The notes beneath the pieces are model-generated. The model did not search any database and was not told the DNA's origin. It was given only the letters and a program-made list of their open reading frames with translations. The position numbers and the translations under genes are program-made. A DNA stretch of 64,000 nt from Aplidium turbinatum (taxonomy: Eukaryota > Chordata > Ascidiacea > Aplousobranchia > Polyclinidae). Of this stretch, positions 27,901 to 42,900 are shown one piece after another; positions within the stretch are counted from its first letter, which is position 1, and every line of letters begins with the position of its first letter. Location: positions 744,001 to 808,000 of the forward strand of contig OU964934.1 in assembly GCA_918807975.1 (NCBI GenBank). Direction: 5' to 3'.

Positions 27901-30900
27901 GCTACTTCATGTAGGCACAAGCATGATTTATTCACTCCATTATAGTTCTGTAGCTAATGAAAGCATTAATACAGTAGTCCCAGCTTATTAAACCCACTGT
28001 TAATAGGCCCACTCGCTATTAAGGCCAATTTGGTCTGGGTCAGAATTACTTCTACTCATTACTGTAATAAAAACTTTTCAAATACATTTGCTAAAATTGT
28101 GTAAAAAGGCGTCACAATTTACTCCTTTTCGTCTTGTTTTTGACGATTTCACGCTTTATTTCATTGCTAAATCAGTTTTCAAATCAACTGTTGTGTCGCA
28201 AACCTGGACTTCATTTCTCTGAATTGTACAAAACATGCTCGTTGCTGACACAACTTGCAAAAAACGCAATTTTCAGGAAGAACCGATCACTGTGTACAAT
28301 TGTTCGATTTAGCAACTTTGAGCCACAGTACAGTCAATAGTCAATTATGCGTATAGGAATGGTAGAAACTCATCCCTCGCTTAATAGGCTCACTGACCCT
28401 TTACTGGCGGCGATGACTTCCTGCAGTCATTTCAATACAATTTTTTAAGATGTTGTGTCTTTACGGTTAGTCAAACTAAGAATAATACCAGCTTGGATTT
28501 TGAAATCATTATCAGTTTCTTTGTTTTTTATTATGTTTCCAAAATGGGAACGTTGGCATTCAAAGGTAGGTCAAAAACAGACACGGCGAACTAGAGAATA
28601 CGGCCAGATATGCCACATTAAACAGGCCAGTTCTAACAGGCCGACTGCATTTAAATTGCATTTTAAGTTACAGTGGCCAAATGCACTGTTGGAACGTAAC
28701 TATCGCTCAACAAATCACTGGGATGGTCAAAATGCTTGTTTTGGAACCATAACATTTCATATATAATACAATATATTAGATATAATAACTTGAATATAGT
28801 TTAAAACAAGATAAAAGTTCAGCAATACTGGATGACAAATGTTCTAGTTCGCCGTGTGTTGATGCAGATACAATTTGAAAATAAAACACCTTGCAAAATA
28901 CACTATCATACTATGTGAAAACTTTTTAACACTAAAAATTGTTGCAAGATTTATTTCCCCGACATCGACTAATGCGGCAGTTAATCACTTTGTCCTACAA
29001 ATCGCAATCACGTGATTGTCTGAGCAAACAATGCAGGAGCGCGCAGGCGCAGTTCTTTTGTTTTCGCAATTCAGTAGCATGTGTCATTGTCAAGGATGCC
29101 AGGTTGGAATTTTAAATTCCAAATTTCACAAATTTGGCATTTTTTTATGTTGTTTAGCATGAAAACATCCTGTTTGGCATTTTTTCAAAATTCTTTTTTC
29201 TGAAGAATACGGTACTCTCAAGAATGAAGATAGCTTGGTTGTGCAATAGCAGCAAGTGTAGGCTGAGCTTTGTTGCAGTTTTATCCATTTTTTACCGAAT
29301 CCATTGCTTATTAATAAAGAAATCTTCGACTTTGCAGCGTTTTGCTAATTTGGCATTTTTTTAGGTCATTTGGCATTTTATGACCAGTTGTTTGGCATTT
29401 TTTTCCATAGTGGACCTGGCAACTCTGGTCATTGCGACAAGACGTGCAGCAGTCCTGCACTCGTACAGTAGAAGCTAGTTAGCAGTTAAAAACTGAAGTT
29501 TTGCAAGTTTTGCTACAAGTTTTAAAATTATGAATATGTACTGAAACTGGACTCGTTGAAAGCTAAGGCCTAATTGCTTTGATAGTTCAAAGTGCCTGGT
29601 TACTGGTGTGCATAAGTACAATACAATTTAGTGCAATTATCTTGCACTTACAAAAACTGAAAATGTGCAAATTCAAAAATGGTGTCCATTCTCAGGAATG
29701 GATTGGGTAACATTGCAAAATCAAAACATAAAAAGGGTAGGCTAGTGTAAACAGTTATGCAGTGGTGTCACTGAAATTTACAAAATACCTGTTAAGGATT
29801 AAGCCAACAAAAATGTGCGGTGTGATACAGTACGACCAGAACTATGGGCTGACAGTACGCTACCTAGACAAATCAAGTAGTGAAATGATAGGGTGCTGGG
29901 ATAAGCTTGAGATTGAGGAGTTTTCACTGGCAGTTGTACGGTTAGGTCTATCTAGTCTTACTGGGTCATAAAATTAAAAGCTTCTACTCTAGGTTTTCAT
30001 AAAATCACACCTTATGTTGCTAAGAAAATCCACAAAAAGTTTGGCTGTACTGTTTGTGATGTGCTGTTACAAGAATGCTCAACTGACTCCACATACTTCA
30101 ATAATCTTTCCAGAGGAAATTTATCGATACATTCCCTACAGTTATCAGATTTTGTCTGCAAAGCTTTTGGATTAGGCCTACTGGACCATTTTGAAGATTT
30201 CATACAAAGCCAACACTGTACGGTAAGTCAGTACGCCTGATTAGTTCTGCTATTTCGCACCACAAAAATTAAGTGTTAATTTTGCATGTGATTTGCATAA
30301 TAAGAAAGTGTGCGATGTGATAATAAGCATCATTGTGAACGTATTTTTTAATAACAAGCGCCGCCTTATGGATGACAGTATTGTCAAAGATTCAATTGTA
30401 GGATTTAAGAAAAAACAACGAACCAAAATGTAAAGGAGACCACTTCCAAAGTAATAATTTATTTGCTTTTTCATTAATGATTAAAAGTGTTTTTACCTTA
30501 GTGCAATTAGTGAAATATTAATTGTTTTTTTAGCACACAAGTTGACTACATAATTTCAGGATAACAGTTTTTAGAATTTTACTCAAGTCCATGATTTGCG
30601 AGTTCTGTCAACGTAATTTTAAATCATACCAGCTTTTTACCAATCTTACTGATAGCTTTACTTTCTTGCATAGCTCATTGCAAATAGTATACTTATTACC
30701 TTTCCAACGCTGTTGGAAAAGCACGTTGTTTTGTTTATTTCCATGATAACACTGTGTAGGAGCACTGTTGTTGAAACATTTTTGTAATTGCTAGGCCTTG
30801 CCACTGTACAGGTCAATATAGCTGTGATAGTTGAAACCACGTCGATTTGAAACCAGTATTAATATTTGAATAATTTCTTAACCAGAACCAAAATGTCACT

Positions 30901-33900
30901 CAACATTGCATTGCTAGAAAGTTATTGTTTTTTAATATGTATTCCTTGCCACTGTACAGGTCAATGTAGCTGTGATAGTCGAAACCACACCGACTTGACT
31001 AATTTCTTAACCAGAATGCAAGTTATTCTGGTAAAACTCACGGTACAAATTCATACCAACCTCATAAAAGCGTATGAGTGTTTTGCTATTAACCATTATA
31101 TTTGCTGCCAGGAAAACACAGCGTCGGCCATGATATATCTTTGTGTTTGTGTGATGATATGTCCAAATGGATTTTTTATTGTCATATTAAGTCACTTTGA
31201 AATTTCAGTTTAGCAATTAGAATGAACATTGCTTTGAATTTTGTACTTAATACCAATTTTTCTTGTTAACTTCCTAAATAAATTTGATCTTGATGGTTAT
31301 CAACATACTAGCAATGTAGCTTTTGAGCATTGCATATAATTTGCATGTACTTTCATCGTAGGTACCTGGTACCAAATTTGGAATTGTATTGTAATGACAT
31401 GTGAACCAGTATTAGATTAATCAGTATCTAACCAGATTCGAACACTACTGCCATGAGATTGCAACAATTTTTAGTGTTAAAAAGTTTTCACATAGTAGTG
31501 TATATTGCAAGGTGTTTTATTTTCAAATTGTATCTGCATCAACATTAATGTAAATTTAAGATTTGGACGATTCTCCCGGCAGCTGCTGCCATACTCTAGT
31601 TAGTGCATTAAGTATTATTATTGTGTTACAACACCGTGGTTAAAATGTGTGTTTATGCAATGCTATCTAAGTTTTGTTGTAAGTGATATAAAAAAACAAC
31701 CTGATAATACTACCATTTAGCAGTTAGCTTACCAAATTACCCAATTTGCAAACTCTAGTAGTTAGGAGGGCAGCATTAATACAGTTCTTTGCAAATAAGT
31801 GTTTTTGTTTTTCAGAAACACGAGATTGAGTACTGATTCGGCCTTTACCTGTTCAATGTTACTGTTACTGTAAGTGTAAATGGATAAATATAATCAAGAC
31901 TGGTTCAACAATCCCCAGTGAAGAGAAATTTGTCTGCGCAAGCTGAGAAACTTCAAAGAAATCGCAAATTTATGTTTGTTACTGCTTAGTGCTGTATTCT
32001 GCTATCATGACTGGACCTGAGTTTTCAAACTGTATGATGTCTTGAAAAAACTGATCTATGGAAGCAAACTATCACAGTGACAGAGGATGCCAATGCAAAA
32101 GTATCCAATGTCTATCTGAGACTCTGCATTCAGCACCCAATTTGGTATCTTGAACTCAAGATAATGCATCGTCAATATCATAATAAAATTAATACAAAAA
32201 ACTGGCTTTCCCAGCAAGGGCTTTCGATAAACTGGAACAAATACTGTATATTACTTTAAAAAGCGGTGTAATTTTGACTCTGTTATGACAAAGTAAAGGG
32301 AATAAAAGACTGGTCTCAACTTACGATATTTGAACATTTGTCATCCAGTATTGCTGAACTTTTATCTTGTTTTAAACTATATTCAGGTTACTATATATCT
32401 AATATATTGTATTATATATGAAGTGTTATGGTTCCAAAACAAACATTTTGACCATCCCAGTGATTTGTTGAGCGATAGTCACGTTCCAACAGTGCATTTG
32501 GCCACTGTAACTTAAAATGCAATTTGAATGCAGTCGGCCTGTTAGAACTGGCCTGTTTAATGTGGCATATCTGGCCGTATTCTCTAGTTCGCCGTGAAAC
32601 AGAGTACGGTACTTTTCGCAAAGCATAACCGAATAAAGTGTAATACGGAAGAAGTTGTTTACTGGCAGGATGGTGTAAAGAAGCAAAACTTCAACAACAA
32701 AACACACGAGTAAATCTGCAAGGACTGTTGTGTTATACATCGTAATTTTAGACATCGCAGTCTTGTGTTTTTCATGCACACTACACATCGTCCTTGTTAG
32801 TATGATACAAGGATATGGTTTAGAGCGTCAAATCTCAGGGTTGCGCTCGGAGGCGCAGTTGGCCCTCCTAGACGGAGCCTTGGCACTTCCATCTTTAATG
32901 GTTTTCAGAGGACTTATCCACATGGTTGTAAAAGCGGAAAGAAGCCACAACTGACAATGTGAGCAAAAAGGCTCCAACCCCATTTCTTAGATCGAAGTCG
33001 TGGTTTATAGGAGGAGAATAGCCTGTCGCATACATCTACGCCACCCATTTCGCAGTTATACATCGTAATAAGAGATGGCTGCTCGACTGATTTCTTTTTT
33101 CGTTCTTCACCCTTCGTTGGACGGTTTGCATTGGTGCAACAAGTAATTGCTTGCAATGGTGATGACACAATTATCGTTCCATCTGGCGCAGACTACAGTA
33201 CCATCGGAACGATAGTCATATGTCCCTATAGCATGTTTCTGGCATGCTTTCTTGTAGATGAGGGGCATTTACCTGTCCTATTGTCTCTAACTGTATCGCA
33301 TGCTCTGATTTTCTCTCTAGCAACGTCAGTGAGTAATTGATGACAATTGAGAAATATAGTTATCATATCACTGGTAAATATAGATTAGAGGGAGATTACA
33401 GGAATAACATGCTAGAAGTATTGCAGACGCGCTTTTCAAAACACAGCTGGATAGCAAACATCTCACTATAATCTTTATGTCAGAAAGTCGTAGCTTTTGT
33501 GTACCAGATGTTGCCAACGTTCCCAGTTTGGGAACATACAGTAAATTCAACCGTGAGAAAGAGGCCTCTAAAAATTTGCAAACAAATGATGCAAACAAAT
33601 GATATGGGAAACGATTTATTAGTTATAATGCTCAAAAATTTAAAAAAAAGTTCTGAAAAAAGTTTGCAGGTGTATAGTTGGGAAAAGCTTAGGCTATGTT
33701 TTCATGACGTTTCATTGCGCCCGAAATGAAAGATTTCCATTTCGGTTCGTTTGGTGGACGCGTAATCTGTTTACGCGCGGCGACCGAAGTGAGATTCATG
33801 ACGGTCTGGATTTCACATCATTAGTTTTGACAGAAATGAAACCGATATTAAGTGGTTGCGGCTATGTAAACACGCCGCAATGAGATCCTAGCAATGAAAT

Positions 33901-36900
33901 TAGCCCTAGTAGTTTGATTATAATATAGTCAGTTAACTGGTAGTGTAGTAACTTGTAGTGTAACACGTAAAAAGAACTTGAATATAACATAAATAAAATA
34001 GTTTTGATTTTGAAGTCATAATAATAGAATTTTTTCAATGGTTTAGAATGTTGGTTGCGCTTTGGAACCAGCCATCTGCATGATATTGATATAGCCTGCA
34101 TTTTCAACTGGGACTAGTCTAGAATGTTGGCTGTTTTTTAGACTGAGCACAAATACTTATTGTCAAAATCATCTGTAATCATTTGAGACATGCATTGGAC
34201 TGGTGCACTAGTAAATAACAAATTAGCCAATAAATTAAGGGCAGTGGCTATGTGACCGGCGCCGGTCTTTGAATCTGAAACACTATTTGACCGGTCATGA
34301 CGTCACTATACAGGCATTTTTTTCTTTCTCTCTTTCAAAGCAAAAGACGAGAAGAGTGCCTATATAAGTTCTAAATTCAACACCTATGTTCAACTGATTC
34401 TGTGGCGCGTAGGACACGTATTGGGCTGGTGCTCCAGAGGGAATGAGTTCGATACTACGCGGAAGCGTTTTTTTTTAAATTTTTAACTAAATTTTGACCC
34501 GAAGTGACTTAATCGTTAGGCTTCTGCATTTTTGTGGTCAATTTTTAATTTGAGTAGCCTACAGCCCAATTTTTTACGTCTTTTCAAATATGAGTAATAA
34601 AGTTAGAGTTTTTTAATTTTCTTGAATTGAAGAATTTCTCTGGATAATTTTCCGTTCGTCATAAGAGGATGTGACCGTGTTTGCCGAACGACGCAAAAAT
34701 GTAATGACGAACGGAAAATTACCCAGAGAAATTCTCAAATTCCAGAAAATTAAAAGCTCTAACTTTTTTACTTAATTTTATTTTTTAATTTTCTTGAATT
34801 TAAGAATTTCTCTGGATAATTTTCCGTTCGTCATAAGAGGATGTGACCGTGTTTGCCGAACGACGCAAAAATGTAATGCGTCGTTCGGCAAACACATCAC
34901 ATTCTCTTATGACGAACGGAAAATTAACCACAAAAATGCAGCAGCCTAACGATTGAGTCAATTCGGGTCAAAATTTAGTTAAAAATTAAAAATAAAAGGA
35001 CGCTTCCGCGTAGTATCGAAATCATTCCCTCTGGAGCACCAGCCGAGACTTATCCTACGCGCCACTGAATCAGTTGAACATAACTGCCGAATTTAGAACT
35101 TATATAGGCACTCTTCTCGTCTTTTGCTTTGAAAAAAAAAAGAAAAAAAAATGCCTATATAGTGACGTCATGTCCGGTCAAATAGTGTTTCAGATTCAAA
35201 GACCGGCGCCGGTCAAATAGCCACTGCCTAAATTAAGCTAGTCCATTCTTGAAGAACACAAGTAAATGATTGGCATGGAACTTGTGATGTCAGTCTATTG
35301 ACCCAAAAGAATTTTGAAAATACTTGTGGTATTTCAGTAGTGGTTAATGTACACTTTCCCTTTGGAATTGCATGTTTTATTGTAGAATCTATGTTGTTGT
35401 TTTTTTGGTAGAAGAACCAGCTTTATTTTCAGCGTACTCAGTAGCCTTGTTACAGGCGCGAAAATCACTCATGCGTAGAGGCTGTATTCCTTTCGCCCGA
35501 AACCAAAAGCCGCCGCAATGAGTTGACATGTGAACAAAACCTTAGTCTCGACAAATAAAAAGTCGATTTTTGGTGAAATTAGTGCTCTTAAAAAGTACGA
35601 TGTTTAGCCCAAAATCATCCTGTCTCGAGATGGGCTTAATAAGGGGGGACTACTGTATAGAAATAGTGCAATATGCGAAAACAACCAGGCAAACTGAGCT
35701 TGAAAATTACAACCTTTATGCTTGAGCTGATAAAACAAGCAAAGAGCTCACCAATGACACGGCTAGTCCTCTGAAAGGGTGGTCTGTGTCAAACTCTACA
35801 TGGGCGCTAGTGGTGGACGGAGCCTGGTGCTGCATGGCCATGCCTGAAAGTTTCAATCACTTGAAATTCATTCATAGGAATAAACAGAGGTGGGCAATTA
35901 CTTTGAAAGGTACAATACGCCAAAAGACTGGCGCTAATGCTATTCGCTACCCGTTGATGAAAATTAACATGCTACCGCTACTTGGGCCAGTATCCCGGAT
36001 CGTCGACGTTGCTATAATAGCATCTGGACAGGAAGCCAAAATGGCACAGTGCCCAAAATGAGGCCGAGGAACAAATTTGTCTATCTGTTCCTCTAGTGCA
36101 GCTCCACACACTGATGCAACGAACAGAAATGAACTTTACAACCAGAATCAAAATTCGTATTTTTCTATTTATTTTAGTGGAATTTTTGACATATTCAAAA
36201 TAAAACGCAGAGAAAATCATACCAAGTACAAGATTCTGAAGGGTTATTAGAAATATAAAATAACCAGTCATATTTCTAGTCCCTGGTTGATAGACGGAGT
36301 AACAAAGGTATACAAGACGATATAGCATCAAGCATTTGAAGGCCATTGGAAGCAAAAAAGACCTGAAATGGCAATTTCGTGTCGTTATCGGACAACACAT
36401 TTTTTTAAACATTAAAGTGCCTCTGACAGGAAAATAAATTTGCTAAATTTACCTAAGATACCAAAGAGATGACACTAACAAACTTCCCTGACCAGCAAAT
36501 CGTAAAAAAATATCAACAGGCTACTAAGTTACACGCTTGCAAACTTTCGTTCACTTTCGGCGAATCTGGCACTCAGTCAATTGCGAAAATAAAAACGGCA
36601 ACACCGCTATGACGTCACCATGGGTGGGAAGGATACATTCTTTCTCTGTGATGAGTTGGTAAGGTATGGTACGACTGCTTCAAAACGTCAATGTGTGGGG
36701 CTCTATTGGTCTAAAGCAGGGGTCGGCAACCTTTCGTATGCAGTGTGCCAGTTTATGAATAATATCAAAATATCAACAACTCGCGTGCCAAATTTTTTTG
36801 TATGTTTGGTTTTGTACTGGCAAGTATCTGATGTTAAAATTAAACAATAAAGTTGACTGAGTTAACAGACAAGAAACAAATTTGTTTTATTAACTTTATT

Positions 36901-39900
36901 GGAAAACATCGAATGCAGTCATAAGAGTCACTTTTTAATGAGATCCTTGTCCTTGCGTTTTCTTGCTTAGCTCTGTAGTATTAGGATTATATTTGGACAC
37001 TTTAAGTAGAACACGTGCTTCCGAATGATCTTCCGTAAGTCGGCTGCGATGTAGATTGAGAATAAAATTCATGTGCGAAAATATTTGTTCACACAAATAA
37101 GTGGAGCCAAATGCAGATAGCAAAGCTATTGACATCTTCTTGAGACAGCTAAATTTCTCCGGCAAAGATTCCCAGCACGTCAAAATGCTTGTTTTCAATC
37201 GTTTCCAGCGATTTCCGCAATTCGACGAATTTTGATGTCCACAATAAGGATGCTTTGAAATCGATCAGCTGCATCTGGAAGTCTTCGATGTCCAACCATT
37301 CAAATGCAGATAAGTTCAAGTCTTTGCTGCTCTCGGGCGTGATGAGAAATGAAAATACTGAACAAAAATGTTGAAAATCTTGAAATCTATTGCAAAATTG
37401 AGACTTCAGATCCCTCATGTAGGCTACACATCAATTTCAACTATGTTGACTTGGTGATACAATGAGAATTTGGCGTGCCATGAAAAATCATCTTGCGTGC
37501 CACAAGTGGCACGCGTGCCAAGGGTTGCCGACCCCTGGTCTAAAGCATGTGCAAAATGAGAATTACCGAAATGAAAGTCAACTTATTATTACTATCAGGT
37601 TTAGATCAAATAGATTGAGTTTATTTTTATCAAACAGCATCTCAATTCAATTGAAATTGCAGTTTTTCTAAACTCTTGTAGGGCTACAATTTGGATAATT
37701 TTTTATTTGTCCTAATCTGGCTATAGCCATTTGCAGTGTAACAGCAGTATCTCACAGACAGTACCCTTAATTTATGGTTGAGGTAATGCCTGGAAATTGC
37801 TGTTTATGTGACAGAGTCAGTGACAAAGACGTGTGCTATCTTTTCATGCTTTCAAACAAAACAAGGTGCTGAGAAGAAAATAGTCAAAATTTTCTTCAAG
37901 TGGTCGAAAGTGGGATGGACCATACAAAACTAGTCGTATACGTTCTCTTCACTTCAATGGAGATGATTTTGTTAACACCACCAACCCGATTTGGATCTTC
38001 TCAGCAATGAGTGGCGTGCTGGGAACTGTAGGTGGTGCGTTTGCCACAAGTGCGAGTCTATGTCCCAGCCCAATGAATGTGTATGTTGCCATGAAGTGCC
38101 ACAGACGAAAGAACTTTTGAAGAAAGACGCATCCAGCTGTGTTACCAATTTGACCGATTTGGAGGCACACTTACATCCTGCAGTTCTGAGGACTTTTTTT
38201 ATGAGGAGCAGGAAAAACTGGAGAAAAAGCAATAAACCGAAAGGAGAAAACGGAGACCTATCAGAAGAGTAAGGATGTTACATTAAGCTGAAAATACCCT
38301 TAACGCTAAAGAACGAACACTAAACGAAGTGATTTTATTTCTTTGCAGGCAGTATCGGTAGTTAGTCGCTTACAGGCATGTATTGGAGTGGATACTACAA
38401 GGTGATGCTCTCGGAAGCAACAATAGGATTGTGCTGCCGTCATGCATTGTTTGGCGAATCCGAAACAATTTTCAAGTCCAGATGGCCGTTACACCGGGTT
38501 TCAATGGCCAACTGAAGGCAAATTATGAAAGAGAGAGAGAACTTTTATTTATTTCTGAATAGTGATGAATGATGATGAATTAAATACGAATGAGGATTCG
38601 TACGATTTCTTCATTTTTCACTTCAAGTATATTTTAGGTTTTGTAGGAACGTATCCAGTACAGTTTTATTAAACTGCAAAAAACAATAAATCTTCGAAAA
38701 AAGCAACCGCTTGTACCAACTCCGACCAAACTGTGATCCACCAATTACATCTAGAAAGCATGTGTTTTATCCGTCGCTAACGACGCCCACCCAGGATGAC
38801 GTAACACCACCAAAGTCGTCCCAGAGCAGTGAAATATGGAGTTTCGCCTGTGGTGGCGCTGCGGAACTGTCGTTTTGTATAAATTTCGCCCTAACCAGTC
38901 GAGCTTCGAGGTTAAGATTAAAAAGTTCGCTAAGCATAATTCTGCGCTAGAAAATTCTTAGAAATGTTACTATACTTGGGTCCAACCTGTCAGGGGCACT
39001 TTAAGTTAAATATTTTACAAACATATAAATCGACATTTATCACCCAAACATATAATTAAATAACAATTGAATGTTAGAAACTGAGTGCGAAGTAAATAGC
39101 AACAGTTTGTTACAATTTAATGTAATGTACTGCACAACTCAAGAAATAGGGCATTATGTAATATGCATACGTGTAGTATACTATACAAGTCATGAGCGTA
39201 CATGATGTGGTTAAGACAGGAATTAGTAATGCATCGACTGTTTAAGTTAAAAAATAAATCAATTACATGGAGAATAACAGAAAACGTAACGTCTTTTCTG
39301 TTCTGCAGTATTAAATACACAGTAGGGCTGGGTATAACGACAGTATATGCAATGTACAAACAAATTTTGAAACACACGCGAAGAAGTTATTAATTTCTTG
39401 CATTTTTTCCGGAAAATTTACGTAAAATATTTTTGCACATACAATTGAAAAAACGTCGTGAAATCCCTTCTAACAAGTTGTGGCCTTTTGCACACATTGG
39501 GGTAACGGTCCAAGGACAAATTACACCGCTATCATAAAAAGCCAATGTTACAATCTCTATGAACAACTCTCTTTGACTTGGACTGCTTAAGAATGTTTGT
39601 TTTAAGCCTGTCTGTGACAGCTCTGCAAATATTTTCCAACAAAGACACCCAAAAGTAAACATTTCGAACGTGGGTTTCCACAATCCTCCCCGAATGATAT
39701 CTTTAAGAAATTGTACAGCCGAGTCCGGGATTAAGTCATCTGATTCGGTGATAACGGCAACAGTGGCCTCCTTGCAATCTTTGCACCTATAACTGCTCAC
39801 CAATGATCTACAACAGTAGCCAGTGACATAATAAATTATGCAACAGTCATTGTCTGTTGGTGCAATATTGAACTGAAGGTCTCCATAAAGCGATTCTGCT

Positions 39901-42900
39901 TTTGAGATCAAATCATGCATTCCAGTGGTTTTTGATTTCACAGTTTGGTCAATTTGAGCTACTGAAATGCGAGAATACTTCAACAGTGAAAGTGTACGCA
40001 ATTTTCTATCACTTTCGAGCAATTGCCTCATGGAAATATAGTAATTCGCTCCACTGAGTTGGCGAATGCGTCCAAAGCGACCTTCGATGGTATCAGATTG
40101 AATTTTTCCAAGCAGAACATATTTAAATCCACAAAAGTTAAATAGGTGTTTAGTGAGGGCAGGTAAGGCTCTGCATGTTTGCCGCAAAGCTAGGAAAGTC
40201 TCCTTTGTCAATCCTGGCATCTGAAACAAAAAAGAAACACTATATATAAGGGCAAAACTGCAGGAATACTGTTTTTTGTTCATGTTTTAAATTTGTTAAT
40301 TAATCATGCCACATCTAACAGTGATAGATATTAGATACTAATTACAACTTATGGTTTATGTAAGCAATAATAATAAACAGAGATTTTTACTTTTGCATAA
40401 AAAGTCATTTAGTTGAAAAGGCAAGTTATATATATGAACAATTTTAAAGGTACCTTCCACAATATGGATAGATTGGATACACAGTTTCAGGGGACAGAAA
40501 GAAAAATATATGTACTTTGCAATCAGTAATAATTAGGGCAAGTAAAAGTCGATTAAAAAATTTCTGTGTTGTTTAAAGCTTATGTAACATCTACAGCTTA
40601 TGCTTCAGGTTGATACTTTCCGAGGGCACACCCATGACCCATGCAATATCTGTGTGTAGGTTATGAAAAATGACTCTTCATTTTTTGGGAAACAATTGGC
40701 ATAAGGCAAAAACTGTAACTAGGGCAACTAAAAGTCAACAGTCAAACTTTTTTCTGCCCTGGTCACATATTGTAAAATGTATACAAACTAAACTTCAGGC
40801 TGATATGATAAAAGATGTTTAAAAGCTTTTAGAAAATAAATAAGTAGCACCCATCAGTACATCAAAGTTTAGACACTAAAAAGCCAAAACTTTAAATGTT
40901 TGGAACCAAACATTGGTTGACCTGGTGATCACTCTGATACATCATAGTGAAGCCAACATTTGTCATTTTAACCACGTTTGATACTAAAAAATGCTTACCA
41001 ATGAGGTTTCCCAAACAGATACACATTCTTCAAATTCTAAAAGAAAATCTAATTTCCAATCATTAGGTGATTTGACTGGATCACGAGCAATATCACGTTT
41101 ATTCCTGTCGATGGTAAGTGATGAAACGTTTAAAATGGACCAAAACTTTGCGAAAAGTTCCAATACAGCAGCTGTTTCTAAAAATCCATACTGTTTGAGG
41201 GCTGCTATTGTAGATTCATGTAATAGTGAAAGAGCAAGTTTAACATTCACTTTCTCGATTGACTTTGGGTTTAACACAGTCTCTGACAACTTGTGTGCAA
41301 TTCGTAATGGCTTGTGGCATTCATTGTTATACACAGCACGCACATCAGAAAAACTTGCAGTGAGAGTTTTAGACAAAAGAGGAGGCATAGCAGGTAATTT
41401 AAATATTTTTTTTGTTAAAAAGTTATTGTAGATGTTCTTTATAAAATGAGTGGGATCGAATATTAAAAAGACTTCTCCACCACAATTGCTTTTAAATGAA
41501 TTTTTCCAATTTCCATTGCATAGAAAGTGCTTGTAAAACTTTCGGTTTGCTGCAGCATTGTCTACAGATATTGCAACTACATTAAACCCTACATCATGTA
41601 GAAGAACAATAATTTTATCAAAGCACTGTTTTTGCACTTCTGCTTTAAGATTTTTAACTGGGTGTATGGCAATCATATCTTGGTACCCACTGGACAATGA
41701 TTTTATCATAAAGCACAAGGCAGTTGTAGCAATTTGGCAGTCACTAGTCAGTCCAAAGACTTGCCCTCCAGCTGCTTCGATTCTTTTCGATAGATAAATT
41801 TCACCAATCATAATGATGACATTTCTGTCAAAGGAGTTCAGTTGTGAAAAGCGAAGACGCAAACATTGTTCGTCATCCAATCCTTTTCTACAATCTAAAT
41901 TAAGAGTTATTTTTTTCAATGTCTTTGTCGAAGGCAGTATTAAAATTTGTTCTTTCAACAGCCTTTCATATGCCTTTGGACTTGTTGCAAAGATGATGTA
42001 GGCAGTCACCAGTAACCCAGGTGAATATCTTCTGTGATATTTGTTACTAAAAAGCAACTCGATTTGTTCTGAAAGAAATTTAAGAAAGGAAATTTCTTTT
42101 TCATTTTCTGCAACAGAAAGATAGCTTATGATTGCCTCAGTGATGTTTGATTTTAATTGATCCACTGATTGTTTTGCATCAGTTTTTGTATCTTTGGCAA
42201 AGGCCATCAAGTTGGATATTTGTGAAAGCAGTGTCACTTTACTACTAAGCAAAATGTGCTTATATGCTGATGAACAAATGACTTGCTGATGTTGATAAAC
42301 TGTAACTGTCAGATCATTATTGACAAAAATTGTTGCTATGATGGAAGGAGGTTGTTGTTCTGACAAATAAATCAAGTATGCTCCGGTGTCTGACTCATGA
42401 AGTAAAAACTTTTGACGTTTAAGCTCTTCCGGTAGTTTAGCTAATAAGTCAGCAAAATTTGTAATTTTATCTTCTTGCAAAAAATGTTCACAACGTTCCT
42501 TCAACCGAGCTGCTTCATTTCAGGGTTGAGAAAAACCCGGGTTTTTTTAAAAAAGCCCAACCCGCCCGGGTTTTATTAAAAAAACCCGGGTTTTTTTGGG
42601 TTTTATTGGGTTTTTTTAAAAAAGATGCAAAAAAAGGTAGATTCATGCTTATTTCACCTCAAAACTACTTTTTACGAGTGAAGTGCCTTTCACTCACAGT
42701 ACACGCTTGCATAACTCAATAAAATAATGCACTAGGGCTGTTGTTGCTTGAATGTTGCATCATCCATTAGTTTCAAGATCAAGTTGGTTGTTGCATCATC
42801 CACTGATTTCTATACCAAGTTGATGCTACTGTGGTAGAAATCACATTATTGCATCATTTGTTTAGATTTGAAGGCAAGGAGCATTTATGCCATCATGTTT

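Larger units (their letters stand above)
27973..35655. mobile_element. Composite bounded by pogo/Tigger-like terminal repeats (7.7 kb)
   Basis: Left end CAGTAGTCCCAGCTTATTAA and right end, inverted, CAGTAGTCCCCCCTTATTAA, both next to TA, as for pogo/Tigger elements of the Tc1/mariner superfamily. It fills most of IFT140 intron 10. No pogo transposase was recognised. Inside are a hAT-like insertion, inverted repeats, a piggyBac relic and a foldback element. The two ends could belong to one much-inserted element or to two elements. Confidence 0.55.

Noticed and set aside
34390-34465. tRNA gene in the foldback arm
   Set aside because: No cloverleaf closes, and the same segment is present inverted in the other arm.
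41558-42001. Plus-strand ORFs in the P element
   Set aside because: Antisense to the well-supported transposase.
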